In this document: positions 41,918 through 51,030 of the stretch, piece after piece | Layout of the letters: every line of letters starts with the position of its first letter | Numbering within the stretch: the stretch's first letter is position 1 | Origin: an uncultured Lachnospiraceae bacterium | Lineage (GTDB): Bacteria; Bacillota; Clostridia; Lachnospirales; Lachnospiraceae | Reading direction: 5' to 3' | Length of the DNA: 64,000 bases | Assembly: GCA_947625465.1 (NCBI GenBank) | Contig: CANQOK010000004.1 | Coordinates: 1-64,000, forward strand | The notes under the pieces: model-generated | Told to the model about the DNA's origin: nothing | Databases searched by the model: none | Seen by the model: the letters and a program-made list of their open reading frames with translations, nothing else | Position numbers and translations under genes: made by a program

Positions 41918-43915
41918 ATGGCGTTATTACAGGAAGAAAACGGAAAATTGGTGTATCGGTTTGACGGAGAAACGCTGGTGATCGAGCCCTGGGGAAAGAA
42001 CAGTCTGCGGGTCCGTTCCAGAATTTTCGGGGAACCGGAGGACACCCGGTATGCGCTGCTGGAGCCGGAGCCGGTACAGCCTGTGATCCGGGTGGGAGAG
42101 ACGGAGGCGTCTCTGACGAACGGCAGGATCACAGCGGTTTTGCAAATTAACGGCTGGACGAAGGGCTGCCGGATCACCTATCGTGATCAGGCGGGTAAGG
42201 TACTGCTGCAGGAAAGAGCGGAAGGCGGCGCGCTGGGATTAAAACCGCGGTGCTATCAACCGATCCTCGGAGGGGATTTCCATTTAACGGCAGGGTTTGA
42301 ATCCGATCCGGAGGAAAAGCTGTACGGAATGGGACAGTATCAGCAGGAGAAGCTGAATGTAAAGAACTGCCTTCTGGAATTGGCGCACCGCAATTCACAG
42401 GCAAGCGTTCCCTTTGTGGTATCCAGTCTGGGCTACGGTTTTCTATGGCACAACCCGGCTGTCGGCAAGGCGTATTTTGGCGGCAATGTTACGGAATGGT
42501 ACGCGGAAAGCACAAAACAGATGGACTACTGGATCACGGCCGGGAATACGCCGGCAGAGATCGTAGAAGCATACGGAACCGCCGTCGGCAAAGTGCCCAT
42601 GATGCCGGAATACGGTCTGGGATTCTGGCAGTGTAAGCTGCGTTACTGGAATCAGGAGCAGCTGTTGGAGGTGGCAAGAGAATATTACCGGAGAAAGGTT
42701 CCGGTAGATGTGATTGTCTGCGATTTCTTTCACTGGCCTAAAATGGGGGACTACCGCTTTGATGAGGAATTTTTTCCGGATCCCGCCGCGATGGTGCGGG
42801 AACTGAAGGAAATGGGGATGGAGCTGATGGTATCCGTCTGGCCGCAGGTGGATGTTCAGAGTGAAAACTACGGTGAGATGCAGGCAAAGGGATATCTGAC
42901 GCATGTAGAGAAGGGCGTCAACGTGAGTATGCTGTTCGTGGGAAACAGTAACTTTTTTGACGCTACGAACCCCGATGCCCGCAGTTATGTCTGGGAAAAA
43001 TGCAGACAGAATTATTATCAGGACGGCATCCGGATTTTCTGGCTGGATGAGGCGGAACCGGAATTTGGCGCTTATGATTTTGACAATTACCGTTACTATA
43101 TGGGACCGAATGTGCAGATTGGAAATGTTTATCCCCAGCTTTATGCCAGAACCTTCTATGACGGTATGACGGCAGAAGGGCAAAAGCAGATCGTCAATCT
43201 GATCCGCTGCGCCTGGGCAGGCAGCCAGCGGTACGGCGCGCTGGTCTGGTCCGGGGATATCCACAGTGACTATGAAACCCTGCGGCGTCAGGTATGTGCC
43301 GGATTAAATATGGGGATGGCGGGAATTCCATGGTGGACTACGGATATCGGCGGTTTTTCCGACGGAAATCCGGATGATGAATGCTTCCGGAAACTCCTGG
43401 TGCGCTGGTTTGAATGGGGCACATTCTGTCCGGTCATGCGTCTGCACGGAGACCGCTATCAAAAAGACCGGCGGGTATTCCGAAAAGACGGAACCGAGGT
43501 GCTTGGCACCGGCGGCGACAATGAGATCTGGAGCTATGGAGAAGAAGTCTGTGAAATCCTGACGAAGTATATCCAGCTGCGGGAGCGGATGCGTCCGTAT
43601 ACCCGGCAGCTGATGCAGGAGGCCCATGAAGCCGGAACACCCGTTATGCGGACCATGTTCTATGTGTTTCCGGAGGATAAGACCTGCTGGGAACTGAAAG
43701 AGCAGTATATGTATGGAGCGGATATCCTGGTGGCGCCCATGCTGTATGAAGAACAGTATGAGCGGGACGTTTATCTGCCGGAAGGAACTACCTGGACTGA
43801 CGCCTGGACAAAACAGACTTATGATGGCGGTCAGACGATCCGGGTACATGCCGGGCTTGCGGAAATCCCGGTATTTGTCCGGTCGGGCAGCAGTGCCATC
43901 GAATTGTTTGCATAA
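41918..43915 (+). CDS. GH31 alpha-xylosidase/alpha-glucosidase
   Basis: The 665-residue enzyme has an N-terminal beta-sandwich, a TIM barrel and a C-terminal beta domain. The nucleophile is Asp377 in 'RIFWLDEAEPEFGAYDFDN' and the acid/base is Asp447 in 'VWSGDIHSDYETLR'. 'GIPWWTTDIGGFSDGNPDDECFRKLLVRWFEWGTFCPVMRLHG' is typical of the family. The W-x-D-E-A-E-P form occurs in YicI-like alpha-xylosidases, so xyloglucan or isoprimeverose-type substrates are plausible (inference). There is no signal peptide. It is followed by lacZ. Confidence 0.93.
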   Translation: MALLQEENGKLVYRFDGETLVIEPWGKNSLRVRSRIFGEPEDTRYALLEPEPVQPVIRVGETEASLTNGRITAVLQINGWTKGCRITYRDQAGKVLLQERAEGGALGLKPRCYQPILGGDFHLTAGFESDPEEKLYGMGQYQQEKLNVKNCLLELAHRNSQASVPFVVSSLGYGFLWHNPAVGKAYFGGNVTEWYAESTKQMDYWITAGNTPAEIVEAYGTAVGKVPMMPEYGLGFWQCKLRYWNQEQLLEVAREYYRRKVPVDVIVCDFFHWPKMGDYRFDEEFFPDPAAMVRELKEMGMELMVSVWPQVDVQSENYGEMQAKGYLTHVEKGVNVSMLFVGNSNFFDATNPDARSYVWEKCRQNYYQDGIRIFWLDEAEPEFGAYDFDNYRYYMGPNVQIGNVYPQLYARTFYDGMTAEGQKQIVNLIRCAWAGSQRYGALVWSGDIHSDYETLRRQVCAGLNMGMAGIPWWTTDIGGFSDGNPDDECFRKLLVRWFEWGTFCPVMRLHGDRYQKDRRVFRKDGTEVLGTGGDNEIWSYGEEVCEILTKYIQLRERMRPYTRQLMQEAHEAGTPVMRTMFYVFPEDKTCWELKEQYMYGADILVAPMLYEEQYERDVYLPEGTTWTDAWTKQTYDGGQTIRVHAGLAEIPVFVRSGSSAIELFA

Positions 43916-43959
43916 TCGTTAGAGGCGGCGGAAAGCGCCGCTCTGGAATGGAGGGAACC

Positions 43960-46900
43960 TTGAACAATCATGTGATAACAGAACCGGCTTTGGATTGGCT
44001 GGAGGATCCGGAAGTATTTGCGGTAAACCGCCTGGAGGCGCATTCCGACCACAAAATTTACGGACGATATGAAGATATGGAGAGCAAACCGGAGGGTTCC
44101 TTCCGGCAGAGCCTCAACGGAACGTGGAAGTTTTCGTATGCCGAAAATCCAGAGGAACGAAAAGCGGATTTTTTCCGGATGGACAGTTCTCTGGAGGGGT
44201 TTGCGAGTATTCAGGTACCGGGGCACATTCAGCTGCAGGGGTATGACCGATGCCAGTATGTGAACACCAAATATCCGTGGATCGGGCATGAAGCGCTTTA
44301 TCCGCCGCAGATCCCGAAAAAACACAATCCGGTAGGCAGCTACGTAAAACTGTTTGATCTGGACGAGGCTTTGGAAGGAAAAGAAGTATATATTTCTTTC
44401 CAGGGCGTGGAGACCGCTTTTTATGTGTGGTTAAACGGGAACTTTGTGGGCTACAGCGAAGACAGCTTTACGCCTGTGGAATTCCGCCTGACAGATTATG
44501 TGAAAAAGACCGATAACCGGCTGGCGGTAGAGGTATATAAACACAGCAGCGCCAGTTGGATCGAAGATCAGGATTTCTGGCGGTTTTCAGGGATTTTCCG
44601 GGAAGTGTATCTGTACGCGGTGCCTGCCGTACATGTGCAGGATCTGTTTATCCATGCGGATTATGACCACGAGGAACAATCCGGTCTTCTGTCACTGGAG
44701 ATTCAACTGACGAAATCGCCTGACCATCCGGCGGAAGCAGCGAATCGTCCGGCGGAAGCAGCGAATCGTCCGGCGCAGCTGACAGACCGGCCGGAAGAAA
44801 CCGTGCTGCGTCTGCGCCTGTTTGATGCGGATGGAGTCTGCGTCTGGGAAGAAAGGAAAGAAACTCCCGAATCCTGTGTAAAAACTGCAGTCCGGCTGGA
44901 AGCCGTGCATCCCTGGAGCGCGGAGGATCCGTATCTGTACCAGCTGACCGCGGAGTTACAGAATACAGACGGAACCGTGATAGAGATCGCTGCCGCAAAG
45001 ACAGGCTTTCGTACTTTCCGGATCGAAAACGGAATCATGAAATTAAACGGCAGGCGGATTCTCTTTAAGGGTGTGGACCGGCATGAATTTTCAGACCGGC
45101 TTGGACGTGCCATCGGGAAAGCGGAGATGCTTGCGGATATCCGCATGATGAAGCAGAACAATATCAATGCGGTCCGTACCAGCCATTATCCCAATCAGAG
45201 TTTATGGTATGCGTTATGCGACGAATACGGCATTTATCTGATCGATGAGACCAATCTGGAAAGCCACGGCGCCTGGAACCGGATCGCGTCCGGCGGCGAA
45301 GTCTGGAACGTACCCGGCAGCAAGCCGGAGTGGAGAGCCTGTGTGATTGACCGTGCCAATTCCATGCTGGCGCGGGATAAAAATCATCCCAGTGTGCTTT
45401 TATGGTCCTGCGGAAACGAGTCCTACGCCGGAGACAATATCCGGGCGATGAGCGATTATTTCCATGAGAAGGATCCGTCCCGTCCGGTGCATTATGAAGG
45501 AGTATTCCACTGCCGCGCTTATGACGTGCTCAGTGACGTAGAAAGCCGGATGTATGCCAAACCGCAGGAAATCCGGGAATATCTGCAGAACGATCCGAAG
45601 AAGCCTTATATCAGCTGCGAGTACATGCACGCCATGGGAAATTCCCTGGGCGGGATTCATAAATACACGGAACTGGAAGATGAATTTGAGGCTTATCAGG
45701 GAGGCTTTATCTGGGATTTTATCGACCAGGCGCTGATCCGGACCGATGAAACCGGACGGGAAGTCTATGCTTACGGCGGGGATTTCGACGACCGGCCCGC
45801 GGATTACGGGTTCTGTACGGACGGTATCGTCTATCCGAACCGAAAAGCGTCTCCGAAAATGCAGGAGGTAAAGGCGGTATATTCCAACCTCCGGATGCGG
45901 ATCGCGGACGGCATGATCCGGATCGAAAACCGGAATCTGTTTATCGATACCGCCGGGTATCTGTTCCGGATCACGCTGGAGCAGGAAGGCAGGGTAATGA
46001 AAACCGCCGTTATGGAACCGGTGATCGCGCCCGGCGAATGCGCCGTCCTGCCGATCCCGTTTGAAAAACCGGAACAGGCAGGCGAATATGTATATCAGAT
46101 CGCGGCACTTTTGAAAGCGGATACGAAGTGGGCAGCCCGGGGATATGAGGTGGCATTTGCGCAGGAAGCGTTTACGGTGGAAGCGGCAGGCGCAAAATCG
46201 GACGGATTCCAAAAATCGCCGGTGCGCTATCCGAAACCGCTGGTAATTGACGATATTTCCTGCTTTGCTGTGATCGGTTCGGATTTTCAGATCCAGTTTG
46301 ACCGCAATCAGGGCGGCTTGAGCTCGGTATGTTATGACGGTGTGGAATATCTGGCGGCAATCCCCCGTGTCAGCTTCTGGCGGGCAACCACGGACAACGA
46401 CAGCGGCGCTTCGTTCCAGCGCAAGTCGGCGCAGTGGCTGCTGGCGGGGAAAATGGCGGCGGAGGACAAGTCCGGACAGTGGATCAAAGAAGAAAACGAC
46501 CGGATCCTTGTACATTTTGCATATACGGCGCCGTCCATACCGGAAATCCGCTACGAGATTACCTATACGGTAAATTACGCCGGAGAGATTTATGTCCGCG
46601 TGACGTATCCGGGCGTAAAGGGAATGCCGGATATGCCGGTCATGGCACTGGACGTAAAAATGAAGCGGATTTATTCCCGGGTACAGTATTACGGAATGGG
46701 ACCGGAGGAGAACTACAGTGATCGGAACCGGGGCGCGAAGCTGGGCGTATATCAGATTACGGCGCAGGAGAATGTGAGCCTGTACCTGAATCCGCAGGAA
46801 TGCGGCAACCGTACCGGCGTCCGCTATACAAAGGTTTCGGACGGCAAAGGGCACGGACTTACGTTCTCTAAGTATGCGGAACCGTTTGAGATGAGCGTAT

Positions 46901-47106
46901 TGCCGTACAGCGCCTATGAACTGGATACGGCAACTCATCTGGAAGAGTTACCGCAGCCCTGCTATACCTGGGTACGGCTGGCAGCCGCGCAGATGGGCGT
47001 GGGCGGAGACGATTCCTGGGGCGCGCCGGTTCATGAAGAATACCGGCTGTCCGGGGAAGAACCGCGGAGTCTGGAGTTTGTGATTTCCAGGCTGGAAACG
47101 GACTGA
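43960..47106 (+). CDS. lacZ: Beta-galactosidase (GH2, LacZ type)
   Basis: The 1048-residue cytosolic enzyme cleaves beta-D-galactosides such as lactose. It has the five-domain LacZ layout: jelly roll with 'SLNGTWKFSYAENPEE', Ig domain, and barrel with acid/base Glu487 in 'LLWSCGNESYAG' and nucleophile Glu554 in 'YISCEYMHAMGN', followed by the C-terminal Bgal_small_N domain ('GMGPEENYSDRNRGAKLG'). I prefer TTG at 43960, spaced behind GGAGGG; the ATG at 43948 lies inside that ribosome site. A short tandem repeat enlarges a loop near residues 254-275. A hairpin (CGGCG/CGCCG near 43924-43940) lies upstream of the ribosome site. Confidence 0.94.
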   Translation: MNNHVITEPALDWLEDPEVFAVNRLEAHSDHKIYGRYEDMESKPEGSFRQSLNGTWKFSYAENPEERKADFFRMDSSLEGFASIQVPGHIQLQGYDRCQYVNTKYPWIGHEALYPPQIPKKHNPVGSYVKLFDLDEALEGKEVYISFQGVETAFYVWLNGNFVGYSEDSFTPVEFRLTDYVKKTDNRLAVEVYKHSSASWIEDQDFWRFSGIFREVYLYAVPAVHVQDLFIHADYDHEEQSGLLSLEIQLTKSPDHPAEAANRPAEAANRPAQLTDRPEETVLRLRLFDADGVCVWEERKETPESCVKTAVRLEAVHPWSAEDPYLYQLTAELQNTDGTVIEIAAAKTGFRTFRIENGIMKLNGRRILFKGVDRHEFSDRLGRAIGKAEMLADIRMMKQNNINAVRTSHYPNQSLWYALCDEYGIYLIDETNLESHGAWNRIASGGEVWNVPGSKPEWRACVIDRANSMLARDKNHPSVLLWSCGNESYAGDNIRAMSDYFHEKDPSRPVHYEGVFHCRAYDVLSDVESRMYAKPQEIREYLQNDPKKPYISCEYMHAMGNSLGGIHKYTELEDEFEAYQGGFIWDFIDQALIRTDETGREVYAYGGDFDDRPADYGFCTDGIVYPNRKASPKMQEVKAVYSNLRMRIADGMIRIENRNLFIDTAGYLFRITLEQEGRVMKTAVMEPVIAPGECAVLPIPFEKPEQAGEYVYQIAALLKADTKWAARGYEVAFAQEAFTVEAAGAKSDGFQKSPVRYPKPLVIDDISCFAVIGSDFQIQFDRNQGGLSSVCYDGVEYLAAIPRVSFWRATTDNDSGASFQRKSAQWLLAGKMAAEDKSGQWIKEENDRILVHFAYTAPSIPEIRYEITYTVNYAGEIYVRVTYPGVKGMPDMPVMALDVKMKRIYSRVQYYGMGPEENYSDRNRGAKLGVYQITAQENVSLYLNPQECGNRTGVRYTKVSDGKGHGLTFSKYAEPFEMSVLPYSAYELDTATHLEELPQPCYTWVRLAAAQMGVGGDDSWGAPVHEEYRLSGEEPRSLEFVISRLETD
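44721..44783 (+). repeat. In-frame 21-base tandem repeat within lacZ
   Basis: Three consecutive 21-base units (the second and third start GAATCGTCCGGCG; the first is diverged at its 5' end) encode DHPAEAA-NRPAEAA-NRPAQLT. The repeat inserts a Pro/Ala/Glu loop into the Ig-like domain of the beta-galactosidase and could vary in copy number between strains. Confidence 0.8.
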
Positions 47107-47144
47107 GTATGAAGAAATGACTAATTTAGGGAAGGAGAGAATTT

Positions 47145-48404
47145 ATGCAGAAAAAAAGAATCAGCAGCTTATTGCTTTACCGGGATTACAGCAGAAAACT
47201 GAAATTATCCAGAAAAAGCATGACAATCCTGTTTGTGCTGGGAACGGTAATCCTGATCCTGGCGAATCTGGCGGGCGGCATCCTTGATAATATGTTTGCG
47301 GCATTTTATAGAACTTCTGCGGTAAGAGATATTAAGGTGTATATACCGGGCCATGATTTTGAAAGATTCCGGCAGAGATTCGAAGATGATCCGGGGATTT
47401 TTTCTATGGAGAAAAATCTTCCGGTCGGGGTAAGCCGGATGGAAGTACCCAAGGGAATGCCGCGTCAAAGTACCGTGCAGGAGCTTCGGGGAATTGCGGC
47501 AGAACAGAGTAAGCAGCTGTCCGGAAAAGAGGACCTGCAGGATGATGAGATCCTGATTCCGGCGTATATTTATTATGGGAAAAGTAACCCGACGGAAGGA
47601 TTTTTTGATACCGCTTTTGTACGGGGCGAGCAGTTTATAGGAGAGACGGTCCGGCTGTTTTACACGGATACGGAAGGAGCCGAACAAACCGTGTCTCTGA
47701 CTGTCCGGGGAACTTACGACAATACCATGATCCGGGAAAGCGGCAGTTATTATGTTACCCGAAACCTGGCGGATCAGATGGTCGCGGCAGAAAATGACGA
47801 CTCCATGATGGATGCGATTAGTCAGAATACAGACTGGCTTGTGACGCTGGCCGACTACCGGGACAGGGAAACCTATGTAGAAAAGTTTAAGACCTATATC
47901 GAAGAATTGGAATCTTTGGGAGAAATTGATCCGGATGCAGCGCTGCCTGCGGTAGGCAAAGTAGGCGCGATCACGATGGATGAATTTAATTATTTTCAGG
48001 CAATTTCACAAATGGCGGCTTTCCTGGGATTTATTATGTTAGGATGGGCCTGCCTGCTTATGGCGTTGTCTCAGTTAAGGAGTATGTGGCAGCGCAGGCA
48101 GGAGCTGGAATTGTTAAAAGCAGTCGGTTACCGGAACAAAGAGATCGCGGGGATGCTGCGGATGGAAACATTGATGTATTCTCTGCGGATATTATGTATT
48201 TCAGGAGGGATTGCCGCAGGCTTTGTGATCCTTTATGGGACGGGTATCCTGACTCTGATCAATCCCTTCTGGAGATTGTGGCCGGTAATAAACGGAGTGT
48301 TTTTGCTGGTAACTGCAGTGGCCGTTGTCTTAGTACCGCTTTTAGTATGTGAGATGACCTTGTTTACGGTCAAAAGGCTGTCTCCGATTGAGAGCATGCA
48401 TTAA
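47145..48404 (+). CDS. ABC transporter permease, FtsX/MacB-like
   Basis: The 419-residue membrane protein has one N-terminal helix (about 25-48) and a large extracellular domain (about 50-285). Three C-terminal helices follow, with 'SQLRSMWQRRQELELLKAVGYRNKEIAGMLRMETLMYS', the FtsX-type cytosolic coupling region. Such permeases work with MacB/LolD-type ATPases in mechanotransmission, peptide or lipid export, or antibiotic resistance rather than classic transport. AAGGAGAG precedes the ATG. A second, shorter permease and the ATPase follow in the same operon. Confidence 0.87.
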   Translation: MQKKRISSLLLYRDYSRKLKLSRKSMTILFVLGTVILILANLAGGILDNMFAAFYRTSAVRDIKVYIPGHDFERFRQRFEDDPGIFSMEKNLPVGVSRMEVPKGMPRQSTVQELRGIAAEQSKQLSGKEDLQDDEILIPAYIYYGKSNPTEGFFDTAFVRGEQFIGETVRLFYTDTEGAEQTVSLTVRGTYDNTMIRESGSYYVTRNLADQMVAAENDDSMMDAISQNTDWLVTLADYRDRETYVEKFKTYIEELESLGEIDPDAALPAVGKVGAITMDEFNYFQAISQMAAFLGFIMLGWACLLMALSQLRSMWQRRQELELLKAVGYRNKEIAGMLRMETLMYSLRILCISGGIAAGFVILYGTGILTLINPFWRLWPVINGVFLLVTAVAVVLVPLLVCEMTLFTVKRLSPIESMH

Positions 48405-48420
48405 GGGGAGGTGAGAAGAC

Positions 48421-49080
48421 ATGTGGAATATGCATTTACAGTCCCTGTTACATAATAAACTGATGCTGATCGTGGAATGGCTCGTTTTGCTGGTAAACTG
48501 TATGATCCTGCATTTTGCCGGTCTGGTGCTGCTGGCGGAAATTACGCTGTATCAGGACAGGATGAGGATGGGAATGGGAAGACCCGGTATTGGGGGACCC
48601 GAGGAGGTTTTTATCAATACGGATACGATGGCTCTGTACGGAACCAATTTGATTGTTGTTCTGTGCTTCCTGACAGCCATTTTACTGTTGATGTTATGCG
48701 GCGTTATCTATGCGCTGTGGGTGACAGTAAGGGTGAGCGTACAGCAGGAACAGCAGGAGAACGCGCTGTTAGAGGCAATGGGATACCGCCGCGGGCGGAT
48801 CAGACGGATGCTGTTTTGGAAACGCAGCGTACTGGCAATTCTGGCATCGATTCTGGCGTGGGGATGTTATCAGCTGATGTACCGGGAAATTACGAAGATT
48901 TTTCCCATGAATCTGGTATTTCGCTATGACAGCAGTCTGGAAAACATGTCTGTCTGGATTCATATCGCGATTCCCATTGTATTGCTGGCGCTTGTCTGGT
49001 TCGCCGTAATGACAGCGAATCGTCGGAGCGGAAGGACGTCTGTCGTTTCACGTTTATACGGTACCTATGGAAAACAATGA
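48421..49080 (+). CDS. Short FtsX-like ABC permease partner
   Basis: The 219-residue protein has about four membrane segments (16-38, 78-105, 138-155, 177-198) and the FtsX-type coupling motif 'QQENALLEAMGYRRGRIRRMLFWKRS', but only a very small extracellular loop between helices 1 and 2. It appears to be the reduced second half of a heterodimeric permease with the preceding protein. The ATPase starts 19 bases after its stop. Confidence 0.8.
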   Translation: MWNMHLQSLLHNKLMLIVEWLVLLVNCMILHFAGLVLLAEITLYQDRMRMGMGRPGIGGPEEVFINTDTMALYGTNLIVVLCFLTAILLLMLCGVIYALWVTVRVSVQQEQQENALLEAMGYRRGRIRRMLFWKRSVLAILASILAWGCYQLMYREITKIFPMNLVFRYDSSLENMSVWIHIAIPIVLLALVWFAVMTANRRSGRTSVVSRLYGTYGKQ

Positions 49081-49099
49081 ATCGAAAAAGGAGGAACAG

Positions 49100-49756
49100 A
49101 TGAAAATAGAACTGTCAGGGTTGGCAAAAACCTACAATCAGAAGGATTATGTATTACAGGATTTTCAATATACGTTTGAATCCGGACGCTTCTACGCCAT
49201 TATGGGACCGTCCGGAGCGGGAAAATCCACGCTGCTGCATATATTAGGGCTGCTGGATGAACCGTCTGCCGGAGAGATCCGGATTGACGGAAAACCGCTT
49301 ACCATTCAGGGAGAAGAGGAACGCGCGGATATGCGCCTTATGATCTTTGGCTTTGTCTTTCAGGAATTTTTCCTGAATCCCAAGCTGACCGTACTGGAAA
49401 ATGTTATGGTGCCCATGCACATTCATCCGGAATATCAGGGGAGGAAAAACCGGGAGAAGAAAAAGGAACGCGCCAGAGAACTGCTTCGGCAGTTTCAGAT
49501 CGATACGTATGAGGAGCGGTATCCGAGTGAACTGTCCGGCGGAGAGCAGCAGCGGGTAGGAATTGCCCGGGCGCTTGCGAACGATCCGGCGGTGATCCTG
49601 GCGGATGAGCCGACAGGAAACCTGGATGAAAAAAATGAAGAGAATATTTTTAACTATCTGAAGATGCTGGCGGAAAGCGGGAAGATGGTGATTGTGGTTT
49701 CCCATAATGAGGCGGTAAAAGAGTACGCGGATTCTGTACTGGTATTGGAAAAATAA
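49100..49756 (+). CDS. ABC transporter ATP-binding protein (MacB/LolD type)
   Basis: The 218-residue ATPase has Walker [10 protein letters not shown], signature LSGGEQQR, Walker B '[16 protein letters not shown]' and switch His in 'VVSHNEAV'. The LolD/MacB group is recognised by '[25 protein letters not shown]'. I chose the ATG at 49100 behind AAGGAGG; an in-frame ATG at 49067 overlaps the permease stop. It completes a permease-permease-ATPase operon. No sensor kinase or response regulator genes adjoin it. Confidence 0.94.
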   Translation: MKIELSGLAKTYNQKDYVLQDFQYTFESGRFYAIMGPSGAGKSTLLHILGLLDEPSAGEIRIDGKPLTIQGEEERADMRLMIFGFVFQEFFLNPKLTVLENVMVPMHIHPEYQGRKNREKKKERARELLRQFQIDTYEERYPSELSGGEQQRVGIARALANDPAVILADEPTGNLDEKNEENIFNYLKMLAESGKMVIVVSHNEAVKEYADSVLVLEK

Positions 49757-49763
49757 CCGTTCA

Positions 49764-49795
49764 TTCGTCCCAAAATATATACCGTTCGTCCCAAA
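49764..49795 (+). promoter_or_regulatory. Direct repeat upstream of a promoter, candidate activator site
   Basis: The 11-base sequence TTCGTCCCAAA occurs at 49764-49774 and 49785-49795, 21 bases apart (two helical turns), each preceded by CCGTT nearby. It stands 15 bases upstream of the -35 box at 49811, the usual place for a dimeric activator such as a response regulator. Confidence 0.6.
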
Positions 49796-49810
49796 GCTGC
49801 TGTGGATATC

Positions 49811-49839
49811 TTGTTTTTGCAGGATTGAAATTTTACAAT
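49811..49839 (+). promoter_or_regulatory. Promoter of the anchored unknown protein
   Basis: TTGTTT (49811-49816) and TACAAT (49834-49839) are 17 bases apart. The weak -35 box fits a promoter that needs activation from the direct repeat just upstream. Confidence 0.6.
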
Positions 49840-49880
49840 AAAATAAAAAACAGGCAGTGATAGCGAAGGGAGGACAATTT

Positions 49881-50744
49881 ATGCAGAAACAGGAAAAAAT
49901 GGGAAAGAAAAGAGGCCTTATCATTGGAATTTTGATCGCAGTGATCGTGTTGGCTGCGGCAGGAACGGTCACATATTGGAAACTGCAGAAGAAGGCGAAA
50001 GAAAATCCAATTCCGGACCGGCATATCTCGGAGATGATCAACGACTGGAAGAACCGATATGATATGGACGCCATGCGGATTTCTTACAGCGATAATACGC
50101 TGGATGAGAATGGGGATATTGCATCTTCGGTTGATTACAAAATGGTTCTCTCCGATCCGGAACTGATCGGGGAAGTTCGGGACAGTTTAGAACAGGTGAC
50201 AGTCAGCCGGGTAGTTGAGTTGGAGGAAGGGGAGTATATCGGAAAAGAATTGACTGCCCCACATACCTGGGAGATCATATTTTATGAAAATGCAAAAGGG
50301 GCTTTGGAGAACGGGGAAAGGTTTGAACTGTACGGCGGTTATATCGGAGACGAAAGAGTCGAGATCAGATACGCAAAGGCAGAAGACGAAGAAACGATCC
50401 ATGGATACCTGTGCGCAGATTCTGATATTCGGGAGATTGTAAAGAAATTTATCACGAAGCATCAGAAGTCACTCACCATGAAAGAAGTGGAAGGAATGTT
50501 CGGCAAGAAGGATCTGACATGGCGGGACTTTGAATGTTATGCGGAACCCTATCCGGATGATTACAAATCCAAAGTAGACCTGAAAAACGGGTGGGTGCTT
50601 GAAATTACCAGAACAAAGGAAGAAGCAAATCTGTATCAGTTGGGAGAGGAACTGGAGTCTGTTATCCTGCGGAAAGGGGACAGCGCGATTTCCAAAGACA
50701 TCCGGGATACGGATATCGAGGAGTTTTGGGAACGGAACCGCTAG
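49881..50744 (+). CDS. Single-pass membrane-anchored protein of unknown function
   Basis: The 287-residue protein has a Lys-rich start, one hydrophobic segment (about residues 13-31), and an extracytoplasmic part with mixed alpha/beta content and many acidic residues. I recognise no domain. The segment 'IHGYLCADSDIREIVKKFITKH' and the repeated 'EEGEY/GEE' style suggest a ligand-binding or stress-sensing outer domain. The ATG at 49881 follows GGGAGG. It has its own promoter with an upstream direct repeat and may report on or protect against the same signal that the adjacent ABC transporter handles (inference from position). Confidence 0.6.
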   Translation: MQKQEKMGKKRGLIIGILIAVIVLAAAGTVTYWKLQKKAKENPIPDRHISEMINDWKNRYDMDAMRISYSDNTLDENGDIASSVDYKMVLSDPELIGEVRDSLEQVTVSRVVELEEGEYIGKELTAPHTWEIIFYENAKGALENGERFELYGGYIGDERVEIRYAKAEDEETIHGYLCADSDIREIVKKFITKHQKSLTMKEVEGMFGKKDLTWRDFECYAEPYPDDYKSKVDLKNGWVLEITRTKEEANLYQLGEELESVILRKGDSAISKDIRDTDIEEFWERNR

Positions 50745-50785
50745 GAAAGCAGTTTTTCTGCGGTTATATTCAGACAAAAAAATAG

Positions 50786-50858
50786 AGCGCGAGACGGGAC
50801 TCGAACCCGCGACCCCGACCTTGGCAAGGTCGTGCTCCACCAACTGAGCCACTCGCGC
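50786..50858 (-). tRNA. tRNA-Gly (anticodon GCC)
   Basis: On the minus strand the acceptor GCGCGAG/CTCGCGC, anticodon loop TTGCCAA (GCC) and T loop GTTCGAGTC are complete, with discriminator T and no encoded CCA. A T run follows directly and may serve as terminator. It stands alone, convergent with the gene on its left. Confidence 0.95.
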
Positions 50859-50962
50859 ATATCACAGCTTTTCGCTGACAAGGGATATCATAGCAGAGGA
50901 GAGAAAAAATGTCAATGCTTATTTCAGAAAAAATTTTTTAAATTATTTTCACAAGATATGGG

Positions 50963-50991
50963 GTGACTTTTAAGCAGTGGTTTGGTATACT
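50963..50991 (+). promoter_or_regulatory. Promoter of the pyr operon
   Basis: GTGACT (50963-50968) and TATACT (50986-50991) are 17 bases apart, with TG one base before the -10 box. The leader is only about 33 bases, too short for a PyrR-type attenuator. Confidence 0.65.
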
Positions 50992-51030
50992 TGTAGCAAA
51001 TGACAGAGTTTGGAAGGAGTAACAGACTGC

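Noticed and set aside
45400..46938. Long minus-strand open frame (about 510 codons) inside lacZ
   Set aside because: It lies wholly antisense to a well-supported beta-galactosidase with intact catalytic motifs, has Arg/His/Ile-rich shadow composition and no ribosome site.
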